Shown: piece after piece, positions 23,528 through 31,753 of the stretch
Numbering within the stretch: the stretch's first letter is position 1
Layout of the letters: each line of letters opens with the position of its first letter
DNA from: Hydrogenispora ethanolica
GTDB taxonomy: Bacteria; Bacillota; UBA4882; UBA8346
Assembly: GCF_004340685.1 (NCBI RefSeq)
Contig: NZ_SLUN01000047.1
Coordinates: 1-41,766, forward strand
DNA: 41,766 bases
Direction: 5' to 3'
Translations under genes and position numbers: made by a program
Notes under the pieces: model-generated
Database searches by the model: none
What the model was told of the DNA's origin: nothing
What the model saw: the letters and a program-made list of their open reading frames with translations, nothing else

Positions 23528-24421
23528 ATGATTGTAGATATTCGTTATCACGTTGTTTCCTTGGTCGCAGTTTTTTTGGCATTGGGCTTAGGAATCGTTG
23601 TTGGGGCTAATCTGGGACGAAACGTCAACCTCGGATTCGAAAAACAGATTCAAAATTTAGAAACCACATATGAAAAAATTCGGGAAGATCAAAGGGTTTT
23701 ACAAGCGACGATCGATGCCAAAGATTATGAATTGGAAGTAGCGAATCAATTTCAGAAAGCAATTGTCCCCAATTTAATCGGCAACAAATTATTGGGAAAA
23801 CGAGTTGCGATTCTGCGCACCAATACTTCCGTAGACTTTCGTTATCCCAAACAACTTGTGGATTTGCTGCGCCAGGCAGGGGCGGAAGTCACTTCGATTA
23901 CGAGCTTTTCGAAAGCAATGAATTTAAGCGATCCCCAATTCAAAAACGAACTTATCCAAGCTTTTGACTTGCATGAAGCGGATGATGCCAAACTTTTCCC
24001 GGCAATATATAATAAAATCGTAGATATTATCGTGAAAGGACAGGGTTCATCCCAGTTGGTTTATTTGCAAAATAAAGATATGGTTCAATTATGGGGCGAT
24101 TATAATCGTGGATACGCAGATACGCTTATTTTTTGGGGAGGCGGAATGATTTTTGAAAATAACTTTCAGAAAGATATTGATGTTCCTTTGCTGGATGCCG
24201 CCCGTAATCAGGGTATAACCTTTATTGGGGTTGAACCAAGTTTCGCAGTCGATTCCTACATGAAATTATACCAATCCAAATGCCCGAATACGATCGATAA
24301 TATTGATACTCCTCCCGGACAGGTTACGCTAGTTTATTTATTGGCTTCAGGAAAAAAGGGTCACTACGGAATCAAGGATACGGCGCGGGCATTGATTCCG
24401 GAGATAAGACTCAATTATTAA
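23528..24421 (+). CDS. steB: SteB/MctB-like membrane-anchored protein (copper transporter MctB family)
   Basis: 297 aa. It starts MIVDIRYHVVSLVAVFLALG, the conserved opening of the MctB/SteB family (PF11382). The pattern is one N-terminal helix (about residues 8-27), then a coiled coil (FEKQIQNLETTYEKIREDQR), then an external alpha/beta domain. In Mycobacterium the homologue was described as a copper channel; in Corynebacterium it partners SteA at the septum. The ATG at 23528 is placed by AAGGTGG; an in-frame GTG at 23519 is inside that site. With the TPK-like gene immediately before it, the SteA-SteB reading is favoured over a copper role. Confidence 0.85.
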   Translation: MIVDIRYHVVSLVAVFLALGLGIVVGANLGRNVNLGFEKQIQNLETTYEKIREDQRVLQATIDAKDYELEVANQFQKAIVPNLIGNKLLGKRVAILRTNTSVDFRYPKQLVDLLRQAGAEVTSITSFSKAMNLSDPQFKNELIQAFDLHEADDAKLFPAIYNKIVDIIVKGQGSSQLVYLQNKDMVQLWGDYNRGYADTLIFWGGGMIFENNFQKDIDVPLLDAARNQGITFIGVEPSFAVDSYMKLYQSKCPNTIDNIDTPPGQVTLVYLLASGKKGHYGIKDTARALIPEIRLNY

Positions 24422-24436
24422 TGGGGGTATATAATC

Positions 24437-25123
24437 GTGGAAGAGGGGAAAAAAGAACTGATCACCGTCTTAATCCCGGCTTATAATGAAAGCGCCAATA
24501 TTGAGGCGACGATTACGGCGGTGAAGAATACCGGAAAAGTGGATCAGATCATCGTAATCAATGATTGTTCCAGCGATCAAACTAGTGAATTGGCTCGGCG
24601 GACCGGAGCTGATGTGTTGGATCTCCCTAAAAACATGGGTAAAGGGGGAGCATTAAATTACGGTCTTCAAAACGCCAAAGGTTCCATCATTGCCTTGCTG
24701 GACGGCGATTTGGGCAAATCCGCTGCAGAAGTGGAAAAGTTAATTGAACCAATTATCAATAACAAAGCGGATATGACGATTGGTAAATTTCCGCCCGCCT
24801 TGAGAAAAGGCGGGTTTGGACTGGTAACGACCTTAGCGAAGAAGGGAATCCGCTGGTTTACGGGGCTAGAGGTTGCCAGTCCGCTGTCCGGTCAGCGAGT
24901 CATGCGTTTGGCGGTAATTCAAGCGATTGGAGCGTTTGAGTCAGGATTTGGCGTGGAAGTTGGTTTGACCATTGACGTTTTTCGTCATGGTTTTCGAGTC
25001 AAAGAAGTTCCAGTTCAAATGACTCATGCCGAAACGGGCCGGGACTTAGCCGGTTTTTTGCATCGCGGCCAACAGTTTTGGGATGTCGTCGCCGTTTTAA
25101 CCAAAAGACTATTCAAGAGGTGA
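24437..25123 (+). CDS. Family 2 glycosyltransferase
   Basis: 228-aa GT-A fold transferase using a nucleotide sugar. TVLIPAYNESANIEATITAV (10-29) is the nucleotide-binding start, then VINDCSSDQT, KNMGKGGALNYGL, and a DxD metal motif in ALLDGDLG (D89, D91). SGQRVMR and FGVEVGLTIDV correspond to the acceptor region seen in dolichyl-phosphate mannosyltransferase and glucosyl-3-phosphoglycerate synthase relatives. No membrane helices are evident. The GTG at 24437 follows ATGGGGGT. It lies between steB and an MraY-like gene, which suggests that the two transferases act on the same lipid-linked or wall-linked glycan. Confidence 0.9.
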   Translation: MEEGKKELITVLIPAYNESANIEATITAVKNTGKVDQIIVINDCSSDQTSELARRTGADVLDLPKNMGKGGALNYGLQNAKGSIIALLDGDLGKSAAEVEKLIEPIINNKADMTIGKFPPALRKGGFGLVTTLAKKGIRWFTGLEVASPLSGQRVMRLAVIQAIGAFESGFGVEVGLTIDVFRHGFRVKEVPVQMTHAETGRDLAGFLHRGQQFWDVVAVLTKRLFKR

Positions 25124-25129
25124 GAACGA

Positions 25130-26023
25130 GTGGAACTTTCCGATTTTTTTAGGCCGCTGTTATTGTCTTTGAGCCGGTATTTATTGATTTTATTGGTGTC
25201 ATACGTTTTAGCCTGGGGGACTATGCCGGTATTAATGAAAATGATTATGAACGCCGGCTTTCATAAACTAAATTACCAAGGTGAGCAAATTCCCGTCTTC
25301 GGAGGGTTGGTCTTCATTTCTCTCCTTCCTTTCATTACTGGAATCGGGTTGTTGGTTGGGGCCGCATCGTATACCAATGTGAAAGTCTTTTTGTTTTTGA
25401 CCGTTATCTTTGGAATGGGTTTCATGGGTTTTTTAGATGACCAATTAGGCAATCATGCAGTCAAAGGGTTTCGAGGCCACTTAACGGCGCTAATTAAGAA
25501 TAAGGAGTTAACGACCGGCGGATTTAAACTTTTGTTCGGGGCCGTTATCGCTACGGTTTTTAGTATCGGTTCCGCTGAATTGGTCCAAGGAGCTTGGTTC
25601 ATCTGGCCGCTTCTGCTCAATTTCTTTTTGATTACCTTAAGCGCGAACACCATTAATCTTTTTGATCTGCGTCCCGGACGAGCCGGGAAGGTTTACATTT
25701 TAGGCTTTATTGTAATTCTCATTTTTAGTAAGCAATTCGAGGATTCCTTGGGATTATTTCTACCGATTTTGGCGATCATGTTAGTATATTTGCCTTATGA
25801 CCTGCATGCCAAAGTTATGATGGGAGACCTGGGATCCAATATGCTCGGTGCTTCTCTGGGAATGATGATGGCGTGGATGTTCAGCGATCTTGGCAAAATA
25901 ATTGCTGTAGCGTTATTGATCGTCATTCAATTAGCGGCGGAAAAGTATTCCTTTACCGAGATTATCGAGCGCTACCGCTGGTTAAAAACCCTGGATCAAC
26001 TTGGGCGGAGGAAGGAAAATTGA
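25130..26023 (+). CDS. MraY/WecA-type polyprenyl-phosphate sugar-1-phosphate transferase
   Basis: 297-aa polytopic membrane protein with about eight or nine helices. Family motifs: PVFGGLVF (55-62), the metal-binding FLDDQLGNHAVKGFRGH (D103, D104), NTINLFDLRPGRAGK (173-187, the NxxNxxDGxxG region with Leu-Arg-Pro instead of Gly), and MMGDLGSNMLGA (D233), the catalytic Asp-rich loop. Such enzymes move a sugar-1-phosphate from a UDP-sugar onto undecaprenyl phosphate. It is distinct from the cell-division MraY because the gene is not in a mur cluster. The GTG at 25130 follows GAGGTGAG, 6 bp after the GT2 stop. Confidence 0.9.
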   Translation: MELSDFFRPLLLSLSRYLLILLVSYVLAWGTMPVLMKMIMNAGFHKLNYQGEQIPVFGGLVFISLLPFITGIGLLVGAASYTNVKVFLFLTVIFGMGFMGFLDDQLGNHAVKGFRGHLTALIKNKELTTGGFKLLFGAVIATVFSIGSAELVQGAWFIWPLLLNFFLITLSANTINLFDLRPGRAGKVYILGFIVILIFSKQFEDSLGLFLPILAIMLVYLPYDLHAKVMMGDLGSNMLGASLGMMMAWMFSDLGKIIAVALLIVIQLAAEKYSFTEIIERYRWLKTLDQLGRRKEN

Positions 26024-26856
26024 AAATTGGGGTCCATGTTTCAATTGCTAACGGTTTGGCGGGTGCTGCAAAAACTGCCAAAAGCATTGGCTGTGATGGA
26101 TTTCAAATTTTTGCGGGTAATCCGCGCGGTTGGGCGCGCAAACCGATCGCCGACGCTGGTTTTGCGTCATTCCGGACAGAAAGGGAGCGGGCCGAACTTT
26201 GGCCAGTGGTGGTTCATCTGTCGTATCTTCCAAATCTGGCTTCGAGTGATCAGGAATTATATGAGAAGTCGGTTCTTACTCTCGTTGAAGATTTTGAACG
26301 TGCGAATCGGTTGGGGGCGGACTTTTTCGTTTTTCATCCCGGAAAAACGAAAGCGGTGGATGACGGTTTGAGGAGAATTTCGCTCGCAGTCAATCAAGTC
26401 TTAGAGAGAATTTCAGGAAAAACCGTTCTTTTATTCGAAAATCAGGCCGGAGCCGGCGGCGAGGTGGCAGGTTCATTGAAAGAACTGGGCCAGCTTGTCG
26501 CGACAGTAAAATTTCCCGAAAGAGTGGGAATTTGTTTTGACACTTGTCACGCCTTCGCTGCCGGGTATGATCTCCGAAGTGAGAGCGGCTGGAAAAAGAC
26601 CTTGCAGGAATTGGATCAATATGTCGGTAGAAATTTTCTCAAAGTATTTCATCTCAATGACTGTAAAGGGGAGCTGGGATCCCATTTGGACCGCCATCAA
26701 CATATCGGGGAGGGACAGATCGGTCTGGAGGGCTTCCGCTTTTTAGTGAATGAACCTTTCTTGTCCAAGCTTCCAGGGATCTTGGAGACTCCCCAGATTG
26801 CAGATGGAGATGACCGAAAAAACTTAGCAACATTACGAAGTTTGATGAAGGGGTAA
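26020..26856 (+). CDS. nfo: Endonuclease IV (AP endonuclease)
   Basis: 278-aa zinc-dependent AP endonuclease of base excision repair. The TTG at 26020 overlaps the previous TGA stop (TTGA) and has GGAGGAAGG upstream. Family landmarks: IGVHVSIANGL, GFQIFAGNPRGW, VVHLSYLPNLAS, ADFFVFHPGK, LLFENQAGAGGEVAG, GICFDTCHAFAAGYD, VFHLNDCKGELGSHLDRHQHIGEG and the closing ILETP. Metal-ligand His, Glu and Asp residues are all in these blocks. It is tail-coupled to the MraY-like gene and followed by rnhA. Confidence 0.96.
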   Translation: MKIGVHVSIANGLAGAAKTAKSIGCDGFQIFAGNPRGWARKPIADAGFASFRTERERAELWPVVVHLSYLPNLASSDQELYEKSVLTLVEDFERANRLGADFFVFHPGKTKAVDDGLRRISLAVNQVLERISGKTVLLFENQAGAGGEVAGSLKELGQLVATVKFPERVGICFDTCHAFAAGYDLRSESGWKKTLQELDQYVGRNFLKVFHLNDCKGELGSHLDRHQHIGEGQIGLEGFRFLVNEPFLSKLPGILETPQIADGDDRKNLATLRSLMKG

Positions 26857-26859
26857 CCA

Positions 26860-27321
26860 GTGAAACAGATTCAAATTTATACCGATGGAGCTTGTTCGGG
26901 GAATCCCGGGCCGGGCGGCTGGGGAGCCATTCTCATCTATAACGGAGTCGAAAAAACGCTTTCCGGGTTTGCCCCTGAAACCACCAATCAACGGATGGAG
27001 CTCACGGCGGCGGTTGAAGCGTTAAAAGCATTAAAAGAACCTTGTCAAATTAAGCTTCATTCCGACAGCGCCTATCTAATAAACGCGTTCCGTCAGAATT
27101 GGATCGGGAAATGGCTGGCGAACGGCTGGCAGAACGCTCAGAAAAAGCCCGTTGAAAATCAGGATTTATGGCAAGAGCTCATCACCTTGAGCCGTATCCA
27201 ACAGGTCGAATGGATTAAAGTCCCCGGGCATCAGGATAACATTTACAATAACCGGTGTGATAGCATTGCCCGCGAAGCCATCAGCAAAAACCAGACTAGC
27301 AAAGCCGAAGCGAAGAATTAG
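26860..27321 (+). CDS. rnhA: Ribonuclease HI
   Basis: 153-aa RNase HI that removes RNA from RNA-DNA hybrids. The four catalytic carboxylates are present: D9 (IYTDGACSGNPGPGGWG), E47 (NQRMELTA), D69 (HSDSAYL) and D134 (NNRCDSIA), with H124 in PGHQDN. The basic-protrusion segment WIGKWLANGW is also present. The GTG at 26860 is 3 bp after nfo. The window also encodes RNase HII (rnhB), which is a common pairing. Confidence 0.97.
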   Translation: MKQIQIYTDGACSGNPGPGGWGAILIYNGVEKTLSGFAPETTNQRMELTAAVEALKALKEPCQIKLHSDSAYLINAFRQNWIGKWLANGWQNAQKKPVENQDLWQELITLSRIQQVEWIKVPGHQDNIYNNRCDSIAREAISKNQTSKAEAKN

Positions 27322-27466
27322 GATCCTCTCGAGAAGTCGGCGATGAGTCGGTTTTCCTGGACTCCGGCAACTTTATTTCATAAAAAATGACCATCCAAAG
27401 CAGGAAATATTCCCAGGATTGGCGAACCATAGTTTTCGGTAACAAAAAATGAGGGAGTGAAGTACT

Positions 27467-28294
27467 TTGCTTACATCAGCTCAGCTTGCTGAGTTAAATG
27501 AACACGCCAGACAGATGAGGGGCCATATTATTCGGATGTTGGCCGCTTCCAAATCAGGCCACCCCGGCGGTTCCCTCTCTGCTGTCGAACTCCTTTCCTA
27601 TCTGTATTTTTATAAAATGAAGATCGATCCTCAAAATCCTACTTTACCCGATCGAGACCGGTTCGTTTTAAGTAAAGGACATGCGGCACCCGTTCTTTAC
27701 TCGGCTTTGGCGGAAAGAGGATTTTTTGATAAAGAACTGCTCCAAACCCTGCGGCAGTTCGGCAGTATTCTGCAAGGCCATCCCGATATGAAGCGTATTC
27801 CGGGAGTCGATATTTCCAGCGGCTCTCTGGGCCAAGGCCTTTCGGTGGGGAATGGGATGGCGCTCGCGGCCAAGTTAGATCGAAAGCCTTATCATGTGTA
27901 TGTTCTCTTGGGGGACGGCGAAATCGAAGAAGGTCAAGTTTGGGAAGCGTTAATGACTTCCGTTCATTACAAGCTGGACAACTTAACGGCGTTCCTGGAT
28001 TATAATCACCTGCAAATCGACGGCACGATCGAGGATGTCAAATCGCTGACCGATCCGGGAAAACGGTTTACAGCTTTCGGCTGGCGCGTCGTCAGTGTTG
28101 ACGGGCACAATATTGCCGAAATCGATCGGGCCGTTGAGGAGAGCGAAAGCGTAAAAGGCCAACCGACCATGATTGTCCTGAATACCTGCAAGGGAAAAGG
28201 TTGTTCGTTTATGGAGAACCAGGTTGGCTGGCATGGGGCGGCTCCTAAACCCGAAGAAGCGGAAAAAGCACTCCAAGAGCTTGGTTTGGCCTAA
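27467..28294 (+). CDS. Transketolase, N-terminal subunit
   Basis: 275-aa thiamine-diphosphate-binding half of a split transketolase of the pentose phosphate pathway. Features: KSGHPGGSLSAVELLSYLYF, DRDRFVLSKGHAAPVLYSAL, SLGQGLSVGNGMALAAKL, and the ThDP motif LLGDGEIEEGQVWEA continuing to FLDYNHLQIDG. The TTG at 27467 follows GAGGGAGTG. The C-terminal half starts about 30 bp downstream. Two-gene transketolases are widespread in clostridia and archaea. The 145-bp gap before the gene shows nothing I can name. Confidence 0.96.
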   Translation: MLTSAQLAELNEHARQMRGHIIRMLAASKSGHPGGSLSAVELLSYLYFYKMKIDPQNPTLPDRDRFVLSKGHAAPVLYSALAERGFFDKELLQTLRQFGSILQGHPDMKRIPGVDISSGSLGQGLSVGNGMALAAKLDRKPYHVYVLLGDGEIEEGQVWEALMTSVHYKLDNLTAFLDYNHLQIDGTIEDVKSLTDPGKRFTAFGWRVVSVDGHNIAEIDRAVEESESVKGQPTMIVLNTCKGKGCSFMENQVGWHGAAPKPEEAEKALQELGLA

Positions 28295-28324
28295 AATTTT
28301 ATCAATAATGTGAGGGATCAAACA

Positions 28325-29269
28325 ATGGGTGATAGAATTGCTACCCGTGATGCATATGGTAATGCTTTAGTCAAACTTGGCGAGACCAATCCGAGTATTG
28401 TGGTTTTGGATGCCGATCTCTCAAAATCCACGAAAACCGCGGGGTTTGCCAAGAAATTTCCGGAACGGTTTATTCAAATGGGAATCGCGGAAGCCGATAT
28501 GATGGCGACGGCCGCCGGATTGGCTACTTGTGGCAAGATTCCATTTGCCAGCACTTTCGCTATCTTTGCTACCGGCCGGGCTTATGACCAGGTCCGGAAT
28601 ACCGTCGGTTATCCCCATTTGAATGTTAAAATAGCCGCCACCCACGCCGGTATAACCGTCGGCGAAGACGGAGGCTCCCACCAATCCATCGAAGATATCG
28701 CACTCATGCGGGTGATTCCCGGAATGACCGTGCTCAATCCGGCGGACGCGGTGGAGGCGGAAAAGCTGATTCTGGCCGCTGCGGAATATCAGGGTCCAGT
28801 TTATATCCGGTTAGGCAGAGAACCGCTGTCCAAAGTCTTTACCGATGATTATCAGCCGGAAATCGGCAAAGCCGTCCGTCTCCGGGATGGCAAAGCCGCC
28901 ACGATCATCGCCACCGGGATTATGGTTGAAAAGGCCTTACAGGCAGCCGACATTCTGGGGCAGAAAGGCACCACGGTCCGGGTGGTGAATATTCATACCA
29001 TCAAACCGATCGATGCCGCGGAGATTATCAAGGCAGCCTGGGAGACCCGGGCGATCGTCACCGCCGAGGAACATTCGATCATCGGCGGATTGGGCAGTGC
29101 CGTATCGGAAGTGGTCGTTCAGAATCATCCGGTACCCATCGAATATGTCGGAGTGAAGGACCGTTTCGGTCAATCGGGCATCCCTGCAAAACTGTTGGAG
29201 GAGTATGAACTCAGCCCCGAACACATTGTGGCTGCGGTTGAAAAAGCGATCGGACGCAAAAATCCCTAA
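28325..29269 (+). CDS. Transketolase, C-terminal subunit
   Basis: 314 aa, carrying the pyrimidine-binding and C-terminal transketolase domains. The N-terminus (IATRDAYGNALVKLGETNPSIVVLDADLSKST) and ERFIQMGIAEADMMATAAGLA contain the glutamate that activates ThDP. HAGITVGEDGGSHQSIEDIALMR is the second conserved block. ATIIATGIMVEKAL starts the C-terminal domain, ending near FGQSGIPAKLLEEY. The ATG at 28325 is preferred (GAGGGAT upstream); GTG 28310 is in frame. It works as a heteromer with the preceding subunit. Confidence 0.96.
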   Translation: MGDRIATRDAYGNALVKLGETNPSIVVLDADLSKSTKTAGFAKKFPERFIQMGIAEADMMATAAGLATCGKIPFASTFAIFATGRAYDQVRNTVGYPHLNVKIAATHAGITVGEDGGSHQSIEDIALMRVIPGMTVLNPADAVEAEKLILAAAEYQGPVYIRLGREPLSKVFTDDYQPEIGKAVRLRDGKAATIIATGIMVEKALQAADILGQKGTTVRVVNIHTIKPIDAAEIIKAAWETRAIVTAEEHSIIGGLGSAVSEVVVQNHPVPIEYVGVKDRFGQSGIPAKLLEEYELSPEHIVAAVEKAIGRKNP

Positions 29270-29341
29270 AGCCGCAATGCGGGTCGAAATCTATAATGGT
29301 GCTATTTTCTCAATCGAATCATTGGGATAGGAGCGAATGCC

Positions 29342-30454
29342 ATGATCAAAAAAATTGCTTTCATGACCGGTGGCGGCGATTGCGCGGGAATCAATGCTTT
29401 TATCGCTGCGGCGGTACGTCAGGGGATTCATCAGTATCAGGCGGAATTTGTCGGGATTAAGAAGGCTTTTGAAGGGGCATGCTCGGACCGGATCGAAGAC
29501 CATTTATTGCCGTTAAACCTGGAAGCAGTGAACGGTCTGGAAGTGAAGCCGAGCACGATTTTGGAATCGTCGCGTTTTAATCCTTTCTCCAAGGATAATG
29601 TCGAGAAAGGCTATCCTCAAAAGTTGCTCGCAAACCTCAAGAAGATCGGTGTCGACGCGGTTTTAGCCACGGGAGGCAATGATACCATCAAATCGGGGAT
29701 GGGCCTTTCTAAACTCAATTTTCCGGTGATATCCGCTCCCAAAAGCATCGATAACGATGTCTCCGGGACCGACACCATGTTGGGTTATAAAACCGCGATC
29801 ACTTTCGGAACGGCGGCAGTGCGAAGCACCGTCGATTCTGCCAAGACGCACCGCCGGATCTCGATTGTCGAGATTATGGGGAGAGAGGCCGGCTGGCTGA
29901 CCCTTGAGATCGGCATCGCCGGCGGCGCCGATCTGATTCTGATTCCCGAAAAACCGGTTGACCTTGCCACGCTTTGTGATCGGATTGTCGCGCTCAACCA
30001 ACGGCAGCAATATGTGAATCTGGTGGTTGCCGAAGGCGTCCGCCTGAAACCGGACGATCCGGTTTTACTCCGGGCGAAAGCTGAAAACCCGGTGGTGAAG
30101 GCGTTGGTTGAGGAAGACCTGGGGATCGATTCCCATGGGAATCCCAAACTCGGCGGAATCGGGCAAATCCTGCGCCGGATCATCCGGACTCAGCTTGGAC
30201 TGAAAAAACTGGAGGATGTCCGGGCGACGGATTTGGGCTTTACGTTGCGCGGATTGGCTCCGGTGGCAGATGATATCGTCTTGGGCACCCGCTTTGGGAT
30301 TAACGCAGTGGACTTGCTCTTCGCCGGAGTGTCCGGGAAGATGGTCGGGTTGCAAGGAACGCGGATCGTTACCGTGGATTTCGCCGATGCTTTGGTCCAA
30401 AAACAGGTTAATTGGTCCGAAAATGATTTGCGAAGCGTTGGCGTAGTTTTTTAA
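29342..30454 (+). CDS. pfkA: 6-phosphofructokinase family enzyme with atypical donor-site motif
   Basis: 370-aa PfkA-family kinase, placed between transketolase and aldolase. FMTGGGDCAGINAF holds the phosphoryl-donor loop (11-18). The second motif reads GGND (111-114), where ATP enzymes have GGDG and pyrophosphate enzymes GGDD. PKSIDNDVSGTDTMLGYKTA (133-152) has lysine (K134) where ATP enzymes have glycine, which in the family indicates pyrophosphate use; D137 is the catalytic base. EIMGREAGWLTL and IPEKPV follow. Asp at 114 plus K134 suggest PPi dependence, but N113 replaces the metal-linked Asp. The ATG at 29342 follows TAGGAGCG. The stop lies at the edge of element copy 3. Confidence 0.9.
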   Translation: MIKKIAFMTGGGDCAGINAFIAAAVRQGIHQYQAEFVGIKKAFEGACSDRIEDHLLPLNLEAVNGLEVKPSTILESSRFNPFSKDNVEKGYPQKLLANLKKIGVDAVLATGGNDTIKSGMGLSKLNFPVISAPKSIDNDVSGTDTMLGYKTAITFGTAAVRSTVDSAKTHRRISIVEIMGREAGWLTLEIGIAGGADLILIPEKPVDLATLCDRIVALNQRQQYVNLVVAEGVRLKPDDPVLLRAKAENPVVKALVEEDLGIDSHGNPKLGGIGQILRRIIRTQLGLKKLEDVRATDLGFTLRGLAPVADDIVLGTRFGINAVDLLFAGVSGKMVGLQGTRIVTVDFADALVQKQVNWSENDLRSVGVVF

Positions 30455-30515
30455 AAGCGTTGCGTTCATCCCGTCCGAAGGTCGGGTGAGCACACAAGCT
30501 CAGTGAAGCAATTGA
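30453..30515 (+). repeat. Structured intergenic element, copy 3 (short form)
   Basis: About 63 bp matching the 5' half of copies 1 and 2. It begins at the pfk stop with AAAAGCGTTGCG, has hairpin 1 CCCG (30470-30473) / CGGG (30483-30486) around TCCGAAGGT, then GAGCACACAAGCTCAGTGAAGC. The second hairpin is lost: after AATTGAT the sequence becomes AT-rich and leads into the fba ribosome binding site. It lies 33 bp ahead of the fba start, so it is in the fba 5' untranslated region if co-transcribed. Confidence 0.75.
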
Positions 30516-30547
30516 TTATTATTAGAATATTAAAGGAGTGAGTTTCA

Positions 30548-31549
30548 ATGTTAGTAACGTCAAAAGCTATTTTGGAAGCAAGTTTGAATGGTTTCAAGGA
30601 AGGAAAGCCCTTCGCCATCGGCGCTTATAATGTGAATAACATGGAGCAGATGCAGGGTATCATGAAAGCGGCGCGGGAGACTCAATCGCCGGTCATCGTT
30701 CAGGTGAGCCGCGGCGCCCTCAAATATGCCGAGGATAAATACTTGCGCAATATTGTCATGGCCGGCGTCGAGTTAAACCCGGATATCCCGGTGGCGCTTC
30801 ACTTGGACCACGGCAATAACATGGAAAGCGTGAAAAGAGCCATTGATCTCGGCTTTACTTCGGTCATGATTGATGGGTCACTGATGGAAGATTCCAAAAC
30901 GCCTTCCGATTTTGCTTACAACGTCAAGATCACCAGCGAAGTGGTGAAGTATGCTCATGATCGCGGCGTATCGGTCGAAGGCGAGATTGGTACGTTGGGA
31001 GGAATTGAGGATGGAGTCGGTTCCGGCCAAACCCATCTGACCAAACCCGAGGAAGCGGCCGAGTTTGTGGAAAAGACCGGGGTCGATTCGTTAGCGATCT
31101 CCATCGGAACTTCCCATGGGGCTTATAAATTCAAAGGCGAAGCCAAAATCGCCTATGATGTAATCGAAAGCTGTCGTAAATTACTGCCCAATGTGTATCT
31201 GGTATCCCATGGTTCCTCCAGCGTTCCCAAGGAATTGATCGACATCATCAACCAGTATGGCGGCAAGATGGAACATGCGGCCGGAATGCCTCTGGAAGCG
31301 CTCCAAAAAGCGATCCAGGCCGGGATCAATAAAATCAATGTGGACACCGACATTCGTCTGGCTGCCACTGCGGCCACCCGGAAATATTTGGCCGACAACC
31401 CTTCCAAGTTCGATCAGCGGGATTATGCCGGCGCGGCGCGCGAAGCGGTCGCTCAGGAGATCATGGTCCGGATGAAAGGCTTCGGAACGACCGGTCACGC
31501 CAAAGACGTTCCCAATTGGGGCTTAGCTGAAATGAAAGCGAAATATTGA
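30548..31549 (+). CDS. fba: Fructose-bisphosphate aldolase, class II
   Basis: 333-aa zinc-dependent aldolase of glycolysis and gluconeogenesis. The ATG at 30548 follows AAAGGAGTGAG. Features: FAIGAYNVNNMEQMQGIMKAA, LHLDHGNNMESVKRAIDLGF (catalytic Asp and zinc His), VMIDGS, VSVEGEIGTLGGIEDG (metal region), AISIGTSHGAYKF (second zinc His), VSHGSSSVP (third His), and INVDTDIRLA (phosphate site). It is close to pfk and transketolase, which supports a shared sugar-phosphate operon with element copy 3 between. Confidence 0.97.
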   Translation: MLVTSKAILEASLNGFKEGKPFAIGAYNVNNMEQMQGIMKAARETQSPVIVQVSRGALKYAEDKYLRNIVMAGVELNPDIPVALHLDHGNNMESVKRAIDLGFTSVMIDGSLMEDSKTPSDFAYNVKITSEVVKYAHDRGVSVEGEIGTLGGIEDGVGSGQTHLTKPEEAAEFVEKTGVDSLAISIGTSHGAYKFKGEAKIAYDVIESCRKLLPNVYLVSHGSSSVPKELIDIINQYGGKMEHAAGMPLEALQKAIQAGINKINVDTDIRLAATAATRKYLADNPSKFDQRDYAGAAREAVAQEIMVRMKGFGTTGHAKDVPNWGLAEMKAKY

Positions 31550-31573
31550 GAATTTCTGAAAACGATAAAACTA

Positions 31574-31603
31574 TTGACAGCCACCATGCCATGATCATAT
31601 GAT
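31574..31603 (+). promoter_or_regulatory. Strong promoter of the metal-efflux transcript
   Basis: TTGACA (31574-31579), an 18-bp spacer and TATGAT (31598-31603) form a near-consensus vegetative promoter. The start would be about 20 bp before the riboswitch. Confidence 0.75.
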
Positions 31604-31629
31604 AAAGAAGAATCCATTGGATATATCGG

Positions 31630-31735
31630 TTGATTATGAGCAGGCGATGTGCTGAAAAGCATGTGGGGCTGGGCCCGGCAGGGCAGCGGTGTAATTTACC
31701 CGTGGGACATAATATTTGTCCTACGGGTCATTTTA
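31630..31735 (+). promoter_or_regulatory. Probable NiCo (czcD) riboswitch with terminator
   Basis: Between promoter and gene lies ATGAGCAGGCGATGTGCTGA, then a GAAA-capped hairpin (ATGTGCT / AGCATGT, 31646-31663) and GGGGCTGGGCCCGGCAGGGC, AGCGG. The modules AGCAGG, GTGGGGCTGGG and GGCAGGGCAG are the kind conserved in the czcD/NiCo class, which senses nickel or cobalt and turns on CDF exporters. A 12-bp hairpin follows (31698-31709 with 31717-31728, one wobble), then CATTTTATAT, as expression platform. The class is recalled from memory and was not scored; position ahead of a CDF gene supports it. Confidence 0.6.
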
Positions 31736-31753
31736 TATCTGGAGGGAAATGGA

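Noticed and set aside
23528-24421. Copper transporter as the main role of the SteB/MctB-like protein
   Set aside because: The family name comes from a mycobacterial study; the adjacent SteA-like gene and a single membrane helix fit a septal complex better.
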